From Cristatella mucedo (taxonomy: Eukaryota; Bryozoa; Phylactolaemata; Cristatellidae): 64,000 nucleotides of DNA. The position numbers were made by a program, and so were the translations under genes. Under the pieces are notes generated by a model. The model did no database searches. It saw only the letters and a list, made by a program, of their open reading frames with translations, and had not been told where the DNA came from. The stretch is from contig WPIO01000173.1 of NCBI GenBank assembly GCA_009760855.2, forward strand, positions 502,501 through 566,500. Reading direction: 5' to 3'. Shown here one piece after another: positions 33,196-45,580 of the stretch; the stretch's first letter is position 1; each line of letters begins with the position of its first letter.

Positions 33196-34199
33196 GCTTG
33201 TATTGAGCGTGGCGCTAGGTCGTTCAAAGCATCTGAAGGCTTTTGGTCACATAGTTTGACCTATTGGCCCACCAAGTTCAATGGTTGTTGTATCAAGACT
33301 TTGGATAAATGGTTAAGAAATCAGCCTTGATCATAAATGGCAAATGTGGCATAACGTATATGTAACAATAAGTAATCTTGGCGTATTGGATAAAACTGCG
33401 GCAGCATTATCATACAAGACAGACAAGCTAGTCACACACACGCATGTGTGTGTGCCTGGCCATATTTAAAAACCGACAGCATAGCCGAACGAACAAATAC
33501 CAAACCTAGGCACCGAATGAGGCGAGGTACTAGAACCAAACACGAAACTATGCCCTGTCGGCAATTCAAAACCATTTGAATTGCTTTGGATGAACACAAG
33601 ACAACAAAGTCACACAAGCTTTACAAGATTGCCTTTGAGAAAGGGTTACCAGAACGGGTTGCCACACCAGCCTTTCCAGAGTGTCAGCGGTCTGCGCTCC
33701 CCGTGACGACATTAATAAGCTATAGGTAGTCTGCAAAAAGATTTTGCTTATATACTTGCTTACTGCCTTTGCTGACAATAGACAGGGTAATAACAACGGC
33801 TTCTATGTGTTTTAGTGGCTGGGATTCTACCTAGGCGGCTCCCAGATACTTGCAAGCAGCTCAAAATCTTCCATATGCCACCAAATATTTCGCTGACATA
33901 CAAGCGATTTGTAATACGACATTTTCAAAAATCGTCAAGGATTAATTTAAACGAGAGCAGAACATTCGTGAGTTGCTAGCTATGCACTCATATGGCGCGT
34001 GAGTGAGCTACATGTTGGAACAGGCATGAACACCTAAGCTGCCTAACGGCGATAGTAACATTACGGAGTGAATGGGCTATCCACATTGCATGTTTTTAGT
34101 TATGCCTACAACTTATCCGGAGTTGCTCTTGCGCTGCACCCAAAATGTAGCTGCACTGAAATTCAAATTCCTGTTTACTTGTATTTCTTACCCTTTCAA
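33196..34199. other. No gene recognised; downstream of a minus-strand last exon
   Basis: Would contain the 3' UTR of the minus-strand gene ending at 34200. I found no convincing AATAAA on the minus strand within the first few hundred bases. Confidence 0.35.
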
Positions 34200-34450
34200 T
34201 CATAAGTACGAATAGGAAAATACAGGGAAAGGACAGTATGAAGCATACGACGGCCAGTAGCGATAGTAATTGGACATATAGTAGTAATAGTAGTTCGATC
34301 TCTGCCAATAGGACTGGTAGTAGCTTAGTGATGCCTTCAGGTAGAAATCTTGCATCTGCTGCCAGGGCTCATCCAAGTTGTTGTTGTTGTTAGTGCATCC
34401 TTCGATCTTGCTGACCTTGATCTTTCCATTATTGCCATTTTCTTTCTTCT
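34200..34450 (-). CDS. Tyrosine-rich terminal exon, copy 2
   Basis: Acceptor (minus) CTTTCAATGCTATAG; two leading bases complete a Glu codon, then 82 residues to TGA at 34202-34200. Sequence: KKENGNNGKIKVSKIEGC, five Asn, LDEPWQQMQDFYLKASL, SYYQSYWQRSNYYYYYMSNY, YRYWPSYASYCPFPVFSY. The block SYYQSYWQRSNYYYYYMSNY aligns with AYYDSYWQYYNTYYTNYL of the exon at 46508. Family unknown. Tyrosine-rich, possibly RNA-binding or condensate-forming low-complexity tail; that is inference. Confidence 0.65.
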
Positions 34451-34724
34451 CTATAGCATTGAAAGAGCAAGCAATCATTAGCAAATATTGCCCTTCCTGG
34501 ATGTTAAGGCTAACTTTTTAAGGCACCGCCAAAGTGAAGGTACGAAGAAACACTACAAAGAAGTTATGACTTACAATATGTTTGAGTCGTTTAGAACAAA
34601 CAACTTGAGTCATTGCAGCTCTATGATGTCTTTAGGCAAATATTTCTACATACACGATATGGTGCATAGCCAAGTATTAAGGTTATATTCAAGCAAAGAA
34701 AACTAAAATTCTTCATTTGTTTTG

Positions 34725-35935
34725 CACTATAAGACAACCAAATCTATATCTAAGCGTTTAACATATACCGAAGAGCTCGAGTTCCCATGTATGAATTTAA
34801 AGGCATAAGAAGCATGATCGAATGGTTAGTGGTAGCACGCTCAATTACTGCAAGCGTAGCACAGCTAGAGGTTCAAGCACATAGTCAGCTCGCAAATAGG
34901 TTTAGTGGCAGCGTGCAGAGGGTGATCATGCATACGCACACAAACACACACAGAATGAACCATATGGACCCACTAAATGCTCTGATAAATAGAAGCCTTT
35001 ATAGTTTTTCTTTAGATGTGGTCAAGTCAGTGATGTTGCGACGATAGTCGGAAGTGAGTTCCAGGCTTAGTGAGGGTACGGATTAAAGGCACAGTCTCCT
35101 AGGAACTTGAGGTTGGTACAAGGTACCTAGCTGAACTGCTGCATCAGTTTCAGCCTGTTCGCGCCCTCAGGTCCTGTGTGGACAATAAATTAGCTGTCCC
35201 ATTCCTCCGCTTAAAGACAGTTGGCGGCAGAAGCTTTAGCTCTGCAGGTCCTAGACTGTGGAACTCGCTTCCACAATTCTTACGCAACGACATCTACTCT
35301 CCAACTGCCGACTATGGCACATCTTTTTCAGCGGTCCTGAACTGCTACTTCTATGTTACTCACTACCTCTACTGCTCTCCTAACTCTGCTATGCTTCCCA
35401 CTTTCTCTTTGCTGCGTGAGACGAAGTCTGTTGGCTACCGAATGCGTACCGAAAGCCGCTTAGGCTGTGAGTGCGCTATACAAAACTCTCCTGCGTAACA
35501 CCCACATGGTCTTTTTGGCTTTGTGGAGTTACTGACGGAGATACATTACATTACATTACAAGGTATAGGGAAACGTTTAGATTACAAAAGGAGGTGGTAC
35601 GGTGCTTAGCCTTCTGGAGTAGTATGTCTGATAGCTAGGCGAGAGCCTAATAATGAAGAGACCTAAAAAGGAATGACCGAACCTTGAAGTCGATGTGCTG
35701 CTTGCCTGGAAGCCAGTGCCAGTTGGCGAGAAGTGGTGTGATGTGATAACTGTGACGCTGCCGACAGGCAAACCTAGCGGCAGAGTTTTGCAGCTGCTGC
35801 AAGTGCCTGATTGCACAGGTCAGTAGACCAGCGAGCAGTGAGTTACAGAGGCCGAGACGGGATGTAGTGTCCCTGTCCAAACAAGCTCAAATTTCAGCAA
35901 TTTTACTTTGCTGAAAGTAGGCAGACTTGACAATG
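34725..35935 (-). mobile_element. LINE-A copy split by LINE-B with target duplication
   Basis: Segments 34725-35126 and 35561-35935 form one minus-strand copy: GGTACAAGGTA at the left break and ACAAGGTATAGGG at the right resume the same sequence, leaving ACAAGGTA on both sides of the inserted LINE-B. Right part encodes HITPLLANWHWLPGKQHIDF and related RT C-terminal remnants. Confidence 0.88.
35127..35562 (+). mobile_element. LINE-B 3' fragment nested in LINE-A
   Basis: Encodes DNKLAVPFLRLKTVGGRSFS, RLWNSLPQFLRNDIYSPT, LLRETKSVGYRMRTESRLG and ends AIQNSPA stop; 3' tail is ACATTACATTACATTACA, the clearest example of the B tail. Confidence 0.93.
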
Positions 35936-35954
35936 GAGTTGAAATTTTGGTCTA

Positions 35955-36125
35955 ATGGGTCAAGTGATGGCTCACCAGGAAAGGCGGTTATTTCTCACGA
36001 CCTCGGTTCCCAGATTATGGGTTCAAGTCTTGCTGTGCTGGGCGATCCTTTAGTGCAGCTGCCAGACTTTAAGGCTCTTCTGTCGCTGTACAAAAAGAGG
36101 CTGTTAAATTAAGCTAAAATCTTTT
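35955..36125 (+). mobile_element. SINE-1, diverged
   Basis: Head GTCAAGTGATGGCTCACC, B box GGGTTCAAGTCTTGC, body CAGACTTTAAGGCTCTTC and tail GAGGCTGTTAAATTAAGC. Confidence 0.8.
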
Positions 36126-36309
36126 TAGATGCAAGTTAAATTTGAAACAAAGCACATAGGTCTTATGCAGATTCAACAAGACATGTGCTGGCGGAGCCAA
36201 TTGATTGTGTGATGTACCTTTCCAGCTTCTGACTTGAACTTAATTTGCCCATACCTACTCAGTCGGTTTTACTTTCATTCAAACTAGAAAAGTTGGCTGC
36301 CATCTAAAT

Positions 36310-37150
36310 GCGGATGTCATCAATTCATTCAGCAAGGAAGTTAAGAGAATTTCGCGTGCTGAAGGGCTGGTAGGAATCGAAGAAATGATACTGTCGTGTG
36401 TCATCCGAATAACAGTGAAAGCCTACAATGTCCCTGGCGATCACATCGGCAAGAGGGAGAGTATAAACGATGAAAAGAACGTGACCACGCACGAAGCCCT
36501 GAGGAGGTACACCATACTTCAGTGATTCTTCGGATGATCTTTGTCCATTCACATCAATTCTCCCAAGTCTCCTACTGAAATAGAACCTGAACCAAGGCAG
36601 TGCAGTGCCAGTGATGCCTGGGCGAGATAAAAAAATGCTCAAGGGAAGGACTTGGGGGATCGATGGTATCAACAGGTGCCAAAAGATCGAGCAGAATAAG
36701 CAGAGATAATATACCCAAGTGGGCATTCCTAAGTTGACCGTTATACACCCGTAGCAATGCCGACTCTACAGAGTGATTAGCCCTAAAACTAGACTGCAAC
36801 TTCCTAGCAAGGCTTGATTTCAATAATTGTGTTCAGCTGGTCAGTCACGACTCGTTCCAGTGTCTTTGACAGGAACGGTATTAGGGAGTCTGGACGAAAC
36901 TTGCTGAACTTCTCTGGGTTTACTGTCGCTTGCTTGAGCGGTGGCCTGACAAACAATGATTTTGAAAGGTACTGGGTCATGACTTGAGGGTAATGGCATA
37001 TTTATTATGTTAATCATGGCAGCAGGAGATCAATGCATCGTAGAGGCAGGACAGTGGGAATAGGGTCTAGAGGACTAGGTCTTGTTTGATTGAGATTCGA
37101 ACTTCAGGACGAGGTAAATAGTGGCCTTCTTGAAGGTAGACATTGAGGTG
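36310..37150 (-). mobile_element. LINE-A reverse transcriptase core fragment
   Basis: Minus strand encodes FRANHSVESALLRVYNGQLR, RPGITGTALPWFRFYFSRRL, LKYGVPPQGFVRGHVLFIVY and FHCYSDDTRQYHFF. Motif B is frameshifted (PPQG) and motif C is YSDD instead of YADD. No 3' end; a mid-element piece. Confidence 0.85.
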
Positions 37151-37409
37151 CTGCATGGAATTTAAGAACAGTATTCAAAGCCTTGCCCTTGAGCTATGAC
37201 CCAGGATTCTAGTCTGGTGCCCCACCGATTAAGACATCAAGTCAACAACGACCATGCGGCACAAACGAAATAAAAGCCTAAAGCCTTGACTTTCAGTATC
37301 CACAGACGAATCCTTTTTCTATGGTTTAATGCTTATGTACTTTGTAATTGCAACTCGAGCCAAAGAAGAGCACCTATTTCGTCCACGTGCTGGCGATCTT
37401 GACCTTTAC
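37151..37409. other. Intron sequence of copy 2
   Basis: Nothing recognised between the RT fragment and the acidic exon. Confidence 0.35.
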
Positions 37410-37502
37410 CTTGGGCTCCAGTAGACCTGTAAAGCAGCTCGTCCAGCTCGTCCGGCTCGTCGTGGGGACGCATCGATGGCGACAGTCGAGCAGTCACTGC
37501 GT
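37410..37502 (-). CDS. Acidic exon, tyrosine-rich gene copy 2
   Basis: Minus-strand acceptor ACTTTTCGCTGTAG, donor CCCAAG|GTAAAG; 93 bases, phase 1 in and out, no stops. Encodes AVTARLSPSMRPHDEPDELD and ELLYRSTGAQ. Joined to the 34450 exon it gives ...STGAQEKKENGNN. HDEPDELDELL parallels the acidic exon of copy 1 (DDLPMDEEQADDMGDPLD). A nearer donor at TACAG|GTCTAC would shift the phase. Confidence 0.5.
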
Positions 37503-38463
37503 CTACAGCGAAAAGTAGCGTTCTGCGCGCATGATAAAGCTCGTAATATTTCCAAAGAGAAGCTCACGTTCTGTGCACGAGCGCTGCATTCTTAGGCAGC
37601 AGTTCCATCAAAGCAACTCTTGCAAGTCACGAAGGTCAAGGCCAGCCCAAGGGCGTTCTCAAAAAATTCACGACGCCCGCTTAGCATTTCAAATTGCTCT
37701 TCTGTGCAGACGCCCTGGGCAACCAATTATGTATTCTAAAATCAATTCCAACTGTTTCAGATTAAAGGTTGCGCACAGTGCCCCTAAAAGTCTCAATTCC
37801 TTAACATTAACACTCTTGGGTAGTCCAGAACTTTGGAATAACCGTGATATACCCCGGGTTCACATGAGATACGTTGAAACTTGATCTGCAGATATTCTGC
37901 CATTTTGTCAACCTAACGTCCAGCAATTGCTGTCCCCAGTAATCACAATGGAATATGTAAGTGTTTGTATGAAGATAGCACACTGGATTAATCAAAAGAG
38001 CTAGCTTCATTTTCAGCATTCTAATAATTTTTCATGTCAGTTATGAGCTTTTTATACTTTGAGCCTTGTTGATGCTAAAGACGCTCCCAAGCCACCAAGA
38101 ATGTGACCAAGAAAATCACTTAACTCTGAGGTGTATGTACCCACTGTTCGAAATTATCTATCCGAGTTTTGTACAAACATTAGCTGGTATTCCTTTGTAA
38201 AAGCAAATTTAGTAAATTATAGGCACGCATTTTTTGAATAGCTTCAATAATTTATGAATCCAAACAAAGTGATAAATAAGAGCAAGTACTAATAAAATTC
38301 CAACACAAATATAAATAAATTCAAAACTTGAATGCAACATGACAGGCAAAGTATAAAATAAGAATATTAAAACATTTGCATATCGCCGTTAGAAAGTCTC
38401 GTATATGTCTAGGCACTGTAATATGCTGTAAAGAAAGAAGGATCAAATGACTAGTGCTATTAT
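37503..38463. other. No exon or repeat recognised
   Basis: Should contain or adjoin the missing upstream part of copy 2, but no phase-1 donor with a convincing open frame was found. Confidence 0.35.
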
Positions 38464-39365
38464 TAATAATAATAATAATAATGCACTTGATAAAGCGCCT
38501 TCAGAGAACTCAATCTCTCTCTAGGCGCTTTACATTTGCTGCGAAGTGAAATGCAGTTGAATGGTAAGTGAAATCATGCTTGAAAAACAAACAAAATGAA
38601 TAATATGGTTAGGAGTGACAAGCACAGGGTCAGCATAAAAATGTGGTTAGTGGCAGCACGCACAGTGTCAGCACGCATAAGCACATGAAGGACGAATCAC
38701 AGGGACCCACTAAATGCTGCCCTAAATTGGTGTGTTTTTAAGTTCTTTTTAAATGTGGTCAGGTCAGGGGATGTTCGGACGCAGGTCGGGAGGGAGTTCC
38801 AGGCTTTGGGAGCATACGAACTAAATGCACGGTCTCCATAGGATTTATGGCTTGTACGAGGTATTTGTAGACTGTTGGATTCCGAAAAGCAGGTGGTACG
38901 ATGCTTGGCCTGATGGGGTAGTATATCTGAGAAATAGGTTTGAGCCATAGAATGAAGAGACCTAAAAGTGAGCAACAAAACCTTGAAGTCAATCCGTTGC
39001 TTGACTGGTAGCCAGTGCAGGTCGGCGAGAAGTGGAGTAATGTGGCAACTGCGACGCTTACGACAGACAAGCCTAGATGCAGAGTTTTGCACTAGCTTCA
39101 ATCGCCTGATCGCACATGCTGGTAGGCCAATAAGCAGAGAGTTGCAGAAGTCGAGACGGGATGTCACGAATGCATGGACCAACTTGGACGTGGTATCCTT
39201 ATCTAAACAAGCCCAAATTTTAGCAATGCTATGAAGCAGAAAATAGGCGGATTTGACTGTAGAGCTGATATGGTCGTCTAACGAGAGGTCGCTTTGGAAT
39301 ATGACACCTAGATTTTGAGCTGATTCAACCGGAGATATGCTGGCAGAGCTAATTTTGAGTCTATT
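38464..39365 (-). mobile_element. LINE-A 3' third, nearly intact C-terminus
   Basis: ATT tail, signature, 3' UTR, then minus-strand ORF: MVHAFVTSRLDFCNSLLIGL, LVCRKRRSCHITPLLADLHW, LTFRSLHSMAQTYFSDILPH, LKTHQFRAAFSGSL. Continues into the post-RT segment (reverse of SSTVKSAYF region) to about 39365. Confidence 0.92.
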
Positions 39366-39717
39366 AATAGACTATTCGTTTATCTTCTCTTGTAGCGGAT
39401 TTTATTGCGTCACAGATTAAGTCAGTGCTCGTGAAATGCTAACCAATGAAACTTGTTTACTATTACTGTGCTTTGCAAGGAGCCGAAACTTCAAAAACTG
39501 TCTACATTACACTCATTGCGATTCACGTTTTTGGCGGCCTCATGGCTGAGCTAGGTAAAAACTGTGTATCGTGGTTGAAACCTCTAGCTAGGAATGCTGT
39601 CGTAGCTTCAGAATTTCCTGGCCTTGTAATCGGTGCTTACTTGCACGCATCGAATATTTAACGTGCTTTGAATAGGATTTTATATCCTGGCGGCACTATA
39701 CAAACGACTTATTAGGA
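39366..39717. other. No gene recognised
   Basis: A 71-codon plus frame (39446-39661) has no splice support. Confidence 0.35.
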
Positions 39718-39815
39718 AAGGTTAGCTGTTTGAACAGCCTCATTTGGAAAGCGGCTGAAGAGCCTTGATGGCTTCCACCGCCACATGCCGTGGACAGTAA
39801 AGGATCGCACGCTGC
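39718..39815 (-). mobile_element. SINE-1 3' half
   Basis: Reverse complement carries GCGATCCTTTACTGTCCACG, GCGGTGGAAGCCATCAAGGC and GAGGCTGTTCAAACAGC, the family body and tail; the tRNA head is missing. Confidence 0.75.
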
Positions 39816-40414
39816 AGGCATATTTCATCTCTTAGCACATCTTTGTTTGCTTTCATTTCAAAGATGTGCCCATCCTTCTGTCCTTTTACGCCTTACTCGT
39901 TATTCAACTAATTTCATGCTCTGACATCATGGACCGCCGAAGTTCTCCTTAGGATGGCTTTTAACTTCTTGACGCCGAAGGGAGGTTACACAAGTCTAAT
40001 GATATGGTCGAACCTAAATGTAACTGTGAGTATAATTCTTATGTCTTTTCCATGCAGGCATATGCATGACAATTGTTTGCTTTTACATGCATACTACCAC
40101 GACACTAATGACCTGAGTAGATATGAGGCGTCACGTCACGTCACGATGCCTGTTTTTGTCGTGCATCTGCTGAAGGAAATGCTTGAAATGGCGGAAATGT
40201 TCCCAAAAAAGTGAAGTTACAAGCTCGATATGATTTATTATGTGAGATCATCCATTTATAGCTCTGGTGAGAACCAATTACTAGCAGAAAAGGATGAGCC
40301 AATAATTAATTGGGACTTGACGTCTTGTCTCAGCGATTGAGCGAGGTCATCTTGAGGGTCGCCGCATCAGTGGTCAGAATAAGACCAGCACGGCCACTTG
40401 AGATTCTATCAATG
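39816..40414. other. No feature seen
   Basis: Nothing recognised on either strand. Confidence 0.35.
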
Positions 40415-40903
40415 CTAGCTCACTTCCAAAGAAGAACTGTTTTTCAGGTCTGCATTGCGTGCCCAAAATGTTCCAAAGTAATGATTTCTCCATAGCTTCG
40501 CGATCAGCGAGACTCCTTCGGCTGGCGGTCTAGATTTGGGCATGACATGCAGGACCCCCTCCCCCAATAAGCGATTAGCCAAAGGACAGGAGTTGCGGTC
40601 AAGGAGCCTATTGATCAGCATATTGATTACTAAGGGTCTATAAAGCAATGAGATTGAAAGTATGCATCCACCCTCCTTCACTAGGCTTGCTGTAAAGCAC
40701 CAGCAGGTTCCGCTCGAAGACGGTGTACTCAATGCGCTTCCAATGAGGACGAATCTGGCATTAGCAAGGCAAGCGTCGTAGGGGTGGAGGGTGGAGGGGC
40801 AACTGAGAGGTGCGAGAGAGCGGCGAGAACACTCGTAGCTCTCAGCTCCGTCCACTTTGAATTCAGTATTAGCACTCACCGTATTTGATCGTATCATTGG
40901 CAA
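40415..40903 (-). other. Unassigned 162-codon open frame
   Basis: Longest minus-strand frame in this interval. Contains ALSTPSSSGTCWCFTASLVK and LLYRPLVINMLINRLLDRNS. Neither codon pattern nor motifs identify it; it could be a decayed mid-portion of a LINE or chance. It is not called as a gene. Confidence 0.2.
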
Positions 40904-41654
40904 TCTTCATTTGCATAGCTCCGGTAGGACTGAGTAATAGTACTGGTCGATGATCAGATTTTGGTGCTGCAGCTGGTTTGAATGGACGCATAAACTAAGT
41001 AGTAATCAAGTAGCAGAAAGAGCAGAGGTGAAGGCTGAACGTAGTACTGTTGTTAGACGTTGTGGTTCGCTCATGAAGCACGGCGCTGCGCATCGAAGTC
41101 TTGCGACCATTTCCTCGATAAAGAGAGTGTCTATACCACAATGATTTATTCGCAAATATTGTCTAGACTATTACTATTTTTATTTTTATAAGTCGTATAT
41201 ATACCGTCACAAGTAACCGGATCTCAAACCAGCAACCATTAAACTTGCTAAAAGAGAGAAAGAGCCGGAGATTAACTATATGCATGGTGTTCTGCTTAGG
41301 TTACCACCCAGAAGCGTTGAAGTACATAAAAAGACTTTAAATATGACCAAACATTGCTCATGTCTCGACCTATTAATCTGCACTCAACTATGCATAAGCA
41401 AGCATGCAAAGCAGGAAAAAGTAACAAAGAAAAAGACGAGTTCACAGCGTGCAGAGAATGCTGGGCGGAACGGCTGCGTCTTAGTTCATACTTTCACTCT
41501 GCAAGCTCAATGTGATCCGTGATAGCCAGAAGCCAAAAGCTCCAGAGGCTCCGAGCTCGTCAAGCTCAAGAATTTCTCTGCATATAAACTGAAGGACGAT
41601 CACTAAATGACTTGTACACGTATATTTCGGAACTGTGCAATTAAGATTTAAGGT
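40904..41654. other. No feature seen
   Basis: Ordinary sequence without recognised repeats or exons. Confidence 0.35.
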
Positions 41655-42232
41655 TGCTAAATCACACCACTTGTCGCCGACCTGCACTGGCTACCAGTTA
41701 AGCAACGGATCGACTTCTAGATTTTGTCGCTCACTTTCAGGTCCCTGCATTCTTTGGCTTCATCCAACCTATTAGATATACTGCCCCACCAGACTAAGCA
41801 TCGTATCATCAGCTTTTCGGAATTCACCTGTTTACTTATACCTCGTATAAACCTGAAATCCTATGGAGACCTCGAATTTAGTTTGTGTGCTCCCAAAGCC
41901 TGGAACTAATTCCCGACTTGCGTCAGAGCATCCCCTGACTGGACCACATTTAAAAAGAACTTAAAAACACACCTATTTAGGACAGCATTTAGTGGATCCC
42001 TGTGATTCCTCTTTCGCGTGCTTATGCATGCTGACACTGTTGCATGCTGCCGCTAACCACATTTGCATGCTGACCCTGTGCATGTCACTCCTAACCATGT
42101 TATTCATGTTGTTTATGGAGCATGATGCCACTCACCATTCGATCTTATTTTCTTTGCAGCAAATTTAAAGCTCCTAGAAAGAAATTAATTTCTCTGAGGG
42201 CGCTTTATCAAGCTTATTATTATTATTTACTT
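41655..42232 (+). mobile_element. LINE-A 3' fragment
   Basis: Encodes LTFRSLHSLASSNLLDILPH and LKSYGDLEFSLCAPKAWN before a stop, then remnants of the ORF end and a 3' UTR with signature and ATT tail (GGGCGCTTTATCAAGC). Confidence 0.9.
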
Positions 42233-42904
42233 GTCTTTGCGTTAGAGCAAGCCTCTTGACCTGTCATTCTACCTCCCTACTGCATATAGAACAAGAAATG
42301 CCTGGACTCTGCTTGAAAATGGTCTGTACTTTTTCTACTTAGTAACAGGGTTTTCGCTACCCAAATAAGTGAGGTTCAGATGGACTCAAAACTCCGGAGC
42401 AGTATCCATAGAACTGTCACAGCACAGGTGTCTAAAAGAGCAATTTAGTATATTTTAAGGCAGAGTTGGAGAATAGTAAACAGCTCTCCGATTGAGATGT
42501 CGAGATTCCATCTATCTGATTGAGATTTCTACCTATTATATGTGATTAATATGACGAAAGACTGCTTGCAGCTTAAAGACAATTTTTGCTAAGCATGTTG
42601 ACGATAAATCAAGACCGGAGTAAATAAATATAAACGAGGACAGCAGAGAATATTTCAGCGTGCCCGTCAGGGACAAGACCAGCCGTAGGTGAATCACTTA
42701 ACTTGAAAACACTACTGGAGAACTCTCAAAGATGAGATGAAAGTGACTGAGCGCTAGATAAAACCTCTTGCAAAGCAATTGATAATTTGTAAAATATCGG
42801 TTTTTTTATTCACAAAAGGGGAAATTGAGGTAGCTTTACAGGCCGGCGGTGGAGAGAAAAGATTGCCGCCAAGTTTGTTGTCCTGAGACTTTGCCAATAA
42901 TCGT
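42233..42904. other. No feature seen
   Basis: Nothing recognised. Confidence 0.35.
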
Positions 42905-43075
42905 CTGACTGCCGTACTGGTTACGCCGACTGGTTAAGATGCTCGCCCCGATTGAGGTCAGGGTGGATATATTGGACGGCTTAAGCTGGTGGCTCGAGCC
43001 TCATGGCAAATGTGAGGCGCCCGAATAGAGACTAAGTATTCTAAAAAGGACACTATACGAACAAATTACTCTATG
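42905..43075 (+). mobile_element. SINE-2, diverged
   Basis: Head GACTGGTTAAGATGCTCGCC, B-box-like GTGGCTCGAGCCTC and tail AGAGACTAAGTATTCTAAAA, ACACTATACGAACA, a worn version of the LINE-A-like tail. Confidence 0.7.
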
Positions 43076-43221
43076 GCTAATAAAGCGACTTTTTCTTTTG
43101 TTTAGTAAGCCGCTACTCTCCCATAATTGTGTGTCCTCTCACGCCCATTCCTGCGGCCATCGCCGAAACAACACAGAATGATTAGCTACCCATCTCCGCA
43201 TGCCTAGAGAGATCAGCCTTC

Positions 43222-43372
43222 ATAATCCTGATTTGGCGCATGGGTTAAGGGGCTCGCCTCCGACGACCGAGATCGTGGGCTCGAGTCAAGCGGTACAATC
43301 TTCCTCGCACGTAAATCACCTAGATAGAGATTCAGTTCTCTTACGGCACTATACACATACATTGCCTATTTT
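43222..43372 (+). mobile_element. SINE-2
   Basis: Head GGCGCATGGGTTAAGGGGC, B box GTGGGCTCGAGTC, tail AGAGATTCAGTTCTCTTACG plus GCACTATACACATACA. Confidence 0.82.
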
Positions 43373-43794
43373 TATCACGAGGGATTAGCAAGTAAGACAA
43401 AGTGCAAGATGCCACTGATCCGAATTAAGCTTTAATCTTTAATTCGGCTGAGGAAAGGAAGCACAAATTCTCAAAGTATAAGGAATTAAATGACCTGGTT
43501 TGGAGAGTTTTTTGGTTTTTGCAAAGTTGAATGCTGAGCTTCCGACGTTTAGGCTCAATGAGTGTAACTTTTAAAAGGACGACTTCAACTGACAGATCCA
43601 GAAAGCGTCGCGAACATTTTTAAAGGGAAGGATGGCCATTCAATGGTGGACATTTCATTTAACAGATGATCTGAGAAACCGCTGAAGCACTGGGAAACTC
43701 GTAGCTCTGTGCTTTGTCAGCTTCTTTCAGTGCTTATACTCTCACTCGTTCCCGTCCGATATCTATCTACGACTAGTCCAGATAGACTATCTAC
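43373..43794. other. No feature seen
   Basis: Nothing recognised. Confidence 0.35.
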
Positions 43795-44508
43795 AACTAC
43801 TCTTCCAAGATGGCTTGCAAAAAATTTAACTAGCTCCTTAGTTCTGTCTCGGCCTGATTATTGTATATCCCTTCTGGCTGGGCTACCAAAGAAAGCAACT
43901 AAGCCGCTGCAGATGGCTATGAATATAGCTGCAAGGTTAGTCAAGTCTCAAAGCGGTTTGACCAAGTGTCTCCTTTGCTAAACGAGCTAGGATGGGTGCC
44001 GGTTGAGCAACGGATACAGAGCAAAGTTCTTACGCTGACCCACAAGGCCCGCCACGGCTTGGCTCCTTCGCACCTAACTGAACTGCTGCACCAGCTTCAG
44101 CCTCATCGCACCCTCGGGTCCTGTGTGAACAATAAATTAGCTTTTCCATTTGACCGCTTAAAGACCCTTGGCAACAGAAGCTTTGACTCTGCAGGTCTTA
44201 GACTGTGGAACTCGCTTCCACAATTCTTACGCAACGACAACTACTCTCCTACTGCCGACTATGGCACATCCTTTTCAGCGGTCCTGAGCTGCTACTTCCA
44301 TGCTACTCACTACCTCTACTGCTCTCCTGACTCTGCTATGCTTCCCACTTTCTCTTTGTTGCGGGAGTCGAAGTCTGTTGGCTACCGAATGCGTACCGAA
44401 AGCCGCTTAGACTGTGAGTGCTCTGGGCAAAACTCTCGTGCGTATCACGCACATAGTCTTTGCGGCTTTGTGTAGTTACAGACGTAGGTAAATTACATTA
44501 CATTGCAT
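43795..44508 (+). mobile_element. LINE-B fragment
   Basis: Encodes SSLVLSRPDYCISLLAGLPK, SPLLNELGWVPVEQRIQSKV, GLAPSHLTELLHQLQPHRTL, LWNSLPQFLRNDNYSPTAD and SLLRESKSVGYRMRTESR, with a frame change near 43950, and ends in a TTACATTACATTGCAT tail. Confidence 0.9.
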
Positions 44509-44510
44509 TT

Positions 44511-45580
44511 CATGCGATTGCTAAGCACAAGCTAGGCTTTCGATTTTATGCAGATAAGTTGTGCTTTTGCTATGATTCCTTCCGTCCTCTAACACACGAA
44601 TTTTCTTAACTCCCATACTGCATGTAGTTCTGACATCATTACACGAATGACAGCAAACTTTTTCAAACTGAATGACAATAAAGCCAACCTACGAGTTAGT
44701 GCTCACTACATGTGACTCGGGAATTAGAAAGAACAACGTTAAAAGTTGGCTCTGTCAGAACATCTCTAGTCGCATCTGCTCACAATCTAAGTGTCCTGTG
44801 CTAAAAAACCATTTAAGCTTTACAGTAAAAAATTTTAATTTCCATGACATAATATTGCTAAAATTCTGGCTTGCTTAAGCAAAGATACTGCATCCAAATT
44901 CGTCAGTGCATTTGAAAAATGCTGTCTTGATTTCTGGAACTCACTGCTAGCTGGTCTATGGGCCTGTGCAATCAGGTGCTTAATTGGTGCAAAATATTGC
45001 AGCTATTCATGTCTGTCTTAGAGTCAGAGTTGCTACATTAAACCCCTTCTCGCCGACCAGCAGCGGCTTCCGATCAAGCAGCCTATCGACTTAAAAGTTC
45101 ACTAATTTGTAGGTCCCTTTGTTCTTTCGCTCCAGCCTACCTATCAGATCTACTCCCCCCCACTAGGCTAAGCGTCGTACCAACATCTTTTCTTAATCTC
45201 ATCGTTTAGCAGCGCTCAAGCCAACCTCAAATCGTTTCGAGACTTTGCTTTCAGTTCGTATACTCTCAAAGCCTGGAACTCGCTCTTGACTGACGTCACA
45301 TCGTTCATTGACTTGGCCACGTTTTAAAAGAAGATTAGAACTCACTTGCTTCTCACAGCATCTTTTGGTCACGTGTGACTTTCTTCGTGCTTATGCACGT
45401 GCTGGCGCTGCGAATTTAGCACTAGCCATGCTTCCATTTTGAAAGCATGCAGCTTTGATTAAACTTGTACATTGAATATGATACCACTAACCATTTGATC
45501 ATGCTTCCTTCGAAACATTTGTGAAGTGCCTAGAGCGAGATCAAGTCTTGAGAGGGCGTTATACAAAATATTATCATATT
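44511..45580 (+). mobile_element. Old, divergent LINE-A copy
   Basis: Starts at RT motif C (GFRFYADKLCFC; YADD damaged) and follows the family order to the 3' end (CAAATCGTTTCGAGACTTTG, AAAGCCTGGAACTCGCTC, AGAGCGAGATCAAGTCTTGA). Many substitutions and stops; clearly older than the B copy immediately upstream. Confidence 0.75.

Larger units (their letters stand above)
34200..37502 (-). other. Gene span: tyrosine-rich small protein, copy 2 (partial)
   Basis: Two minus-strand exons (37410-37502 and 34200-34450) joined in phase 1 form an acidic segment followed by a tyrosine-rich C-terminus like that of the gene at 46508-50922. The 5' exon(s) were not found. The intron between them holds a LINE-A copy split by a LINE-B, a SINE and an RT fragment. 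Confidence 0.55.

Noticed and set aside
40415-40903. 162-codon minus frame as a gene
   Set aside because: No recognisable motifs, start context or splice signals.
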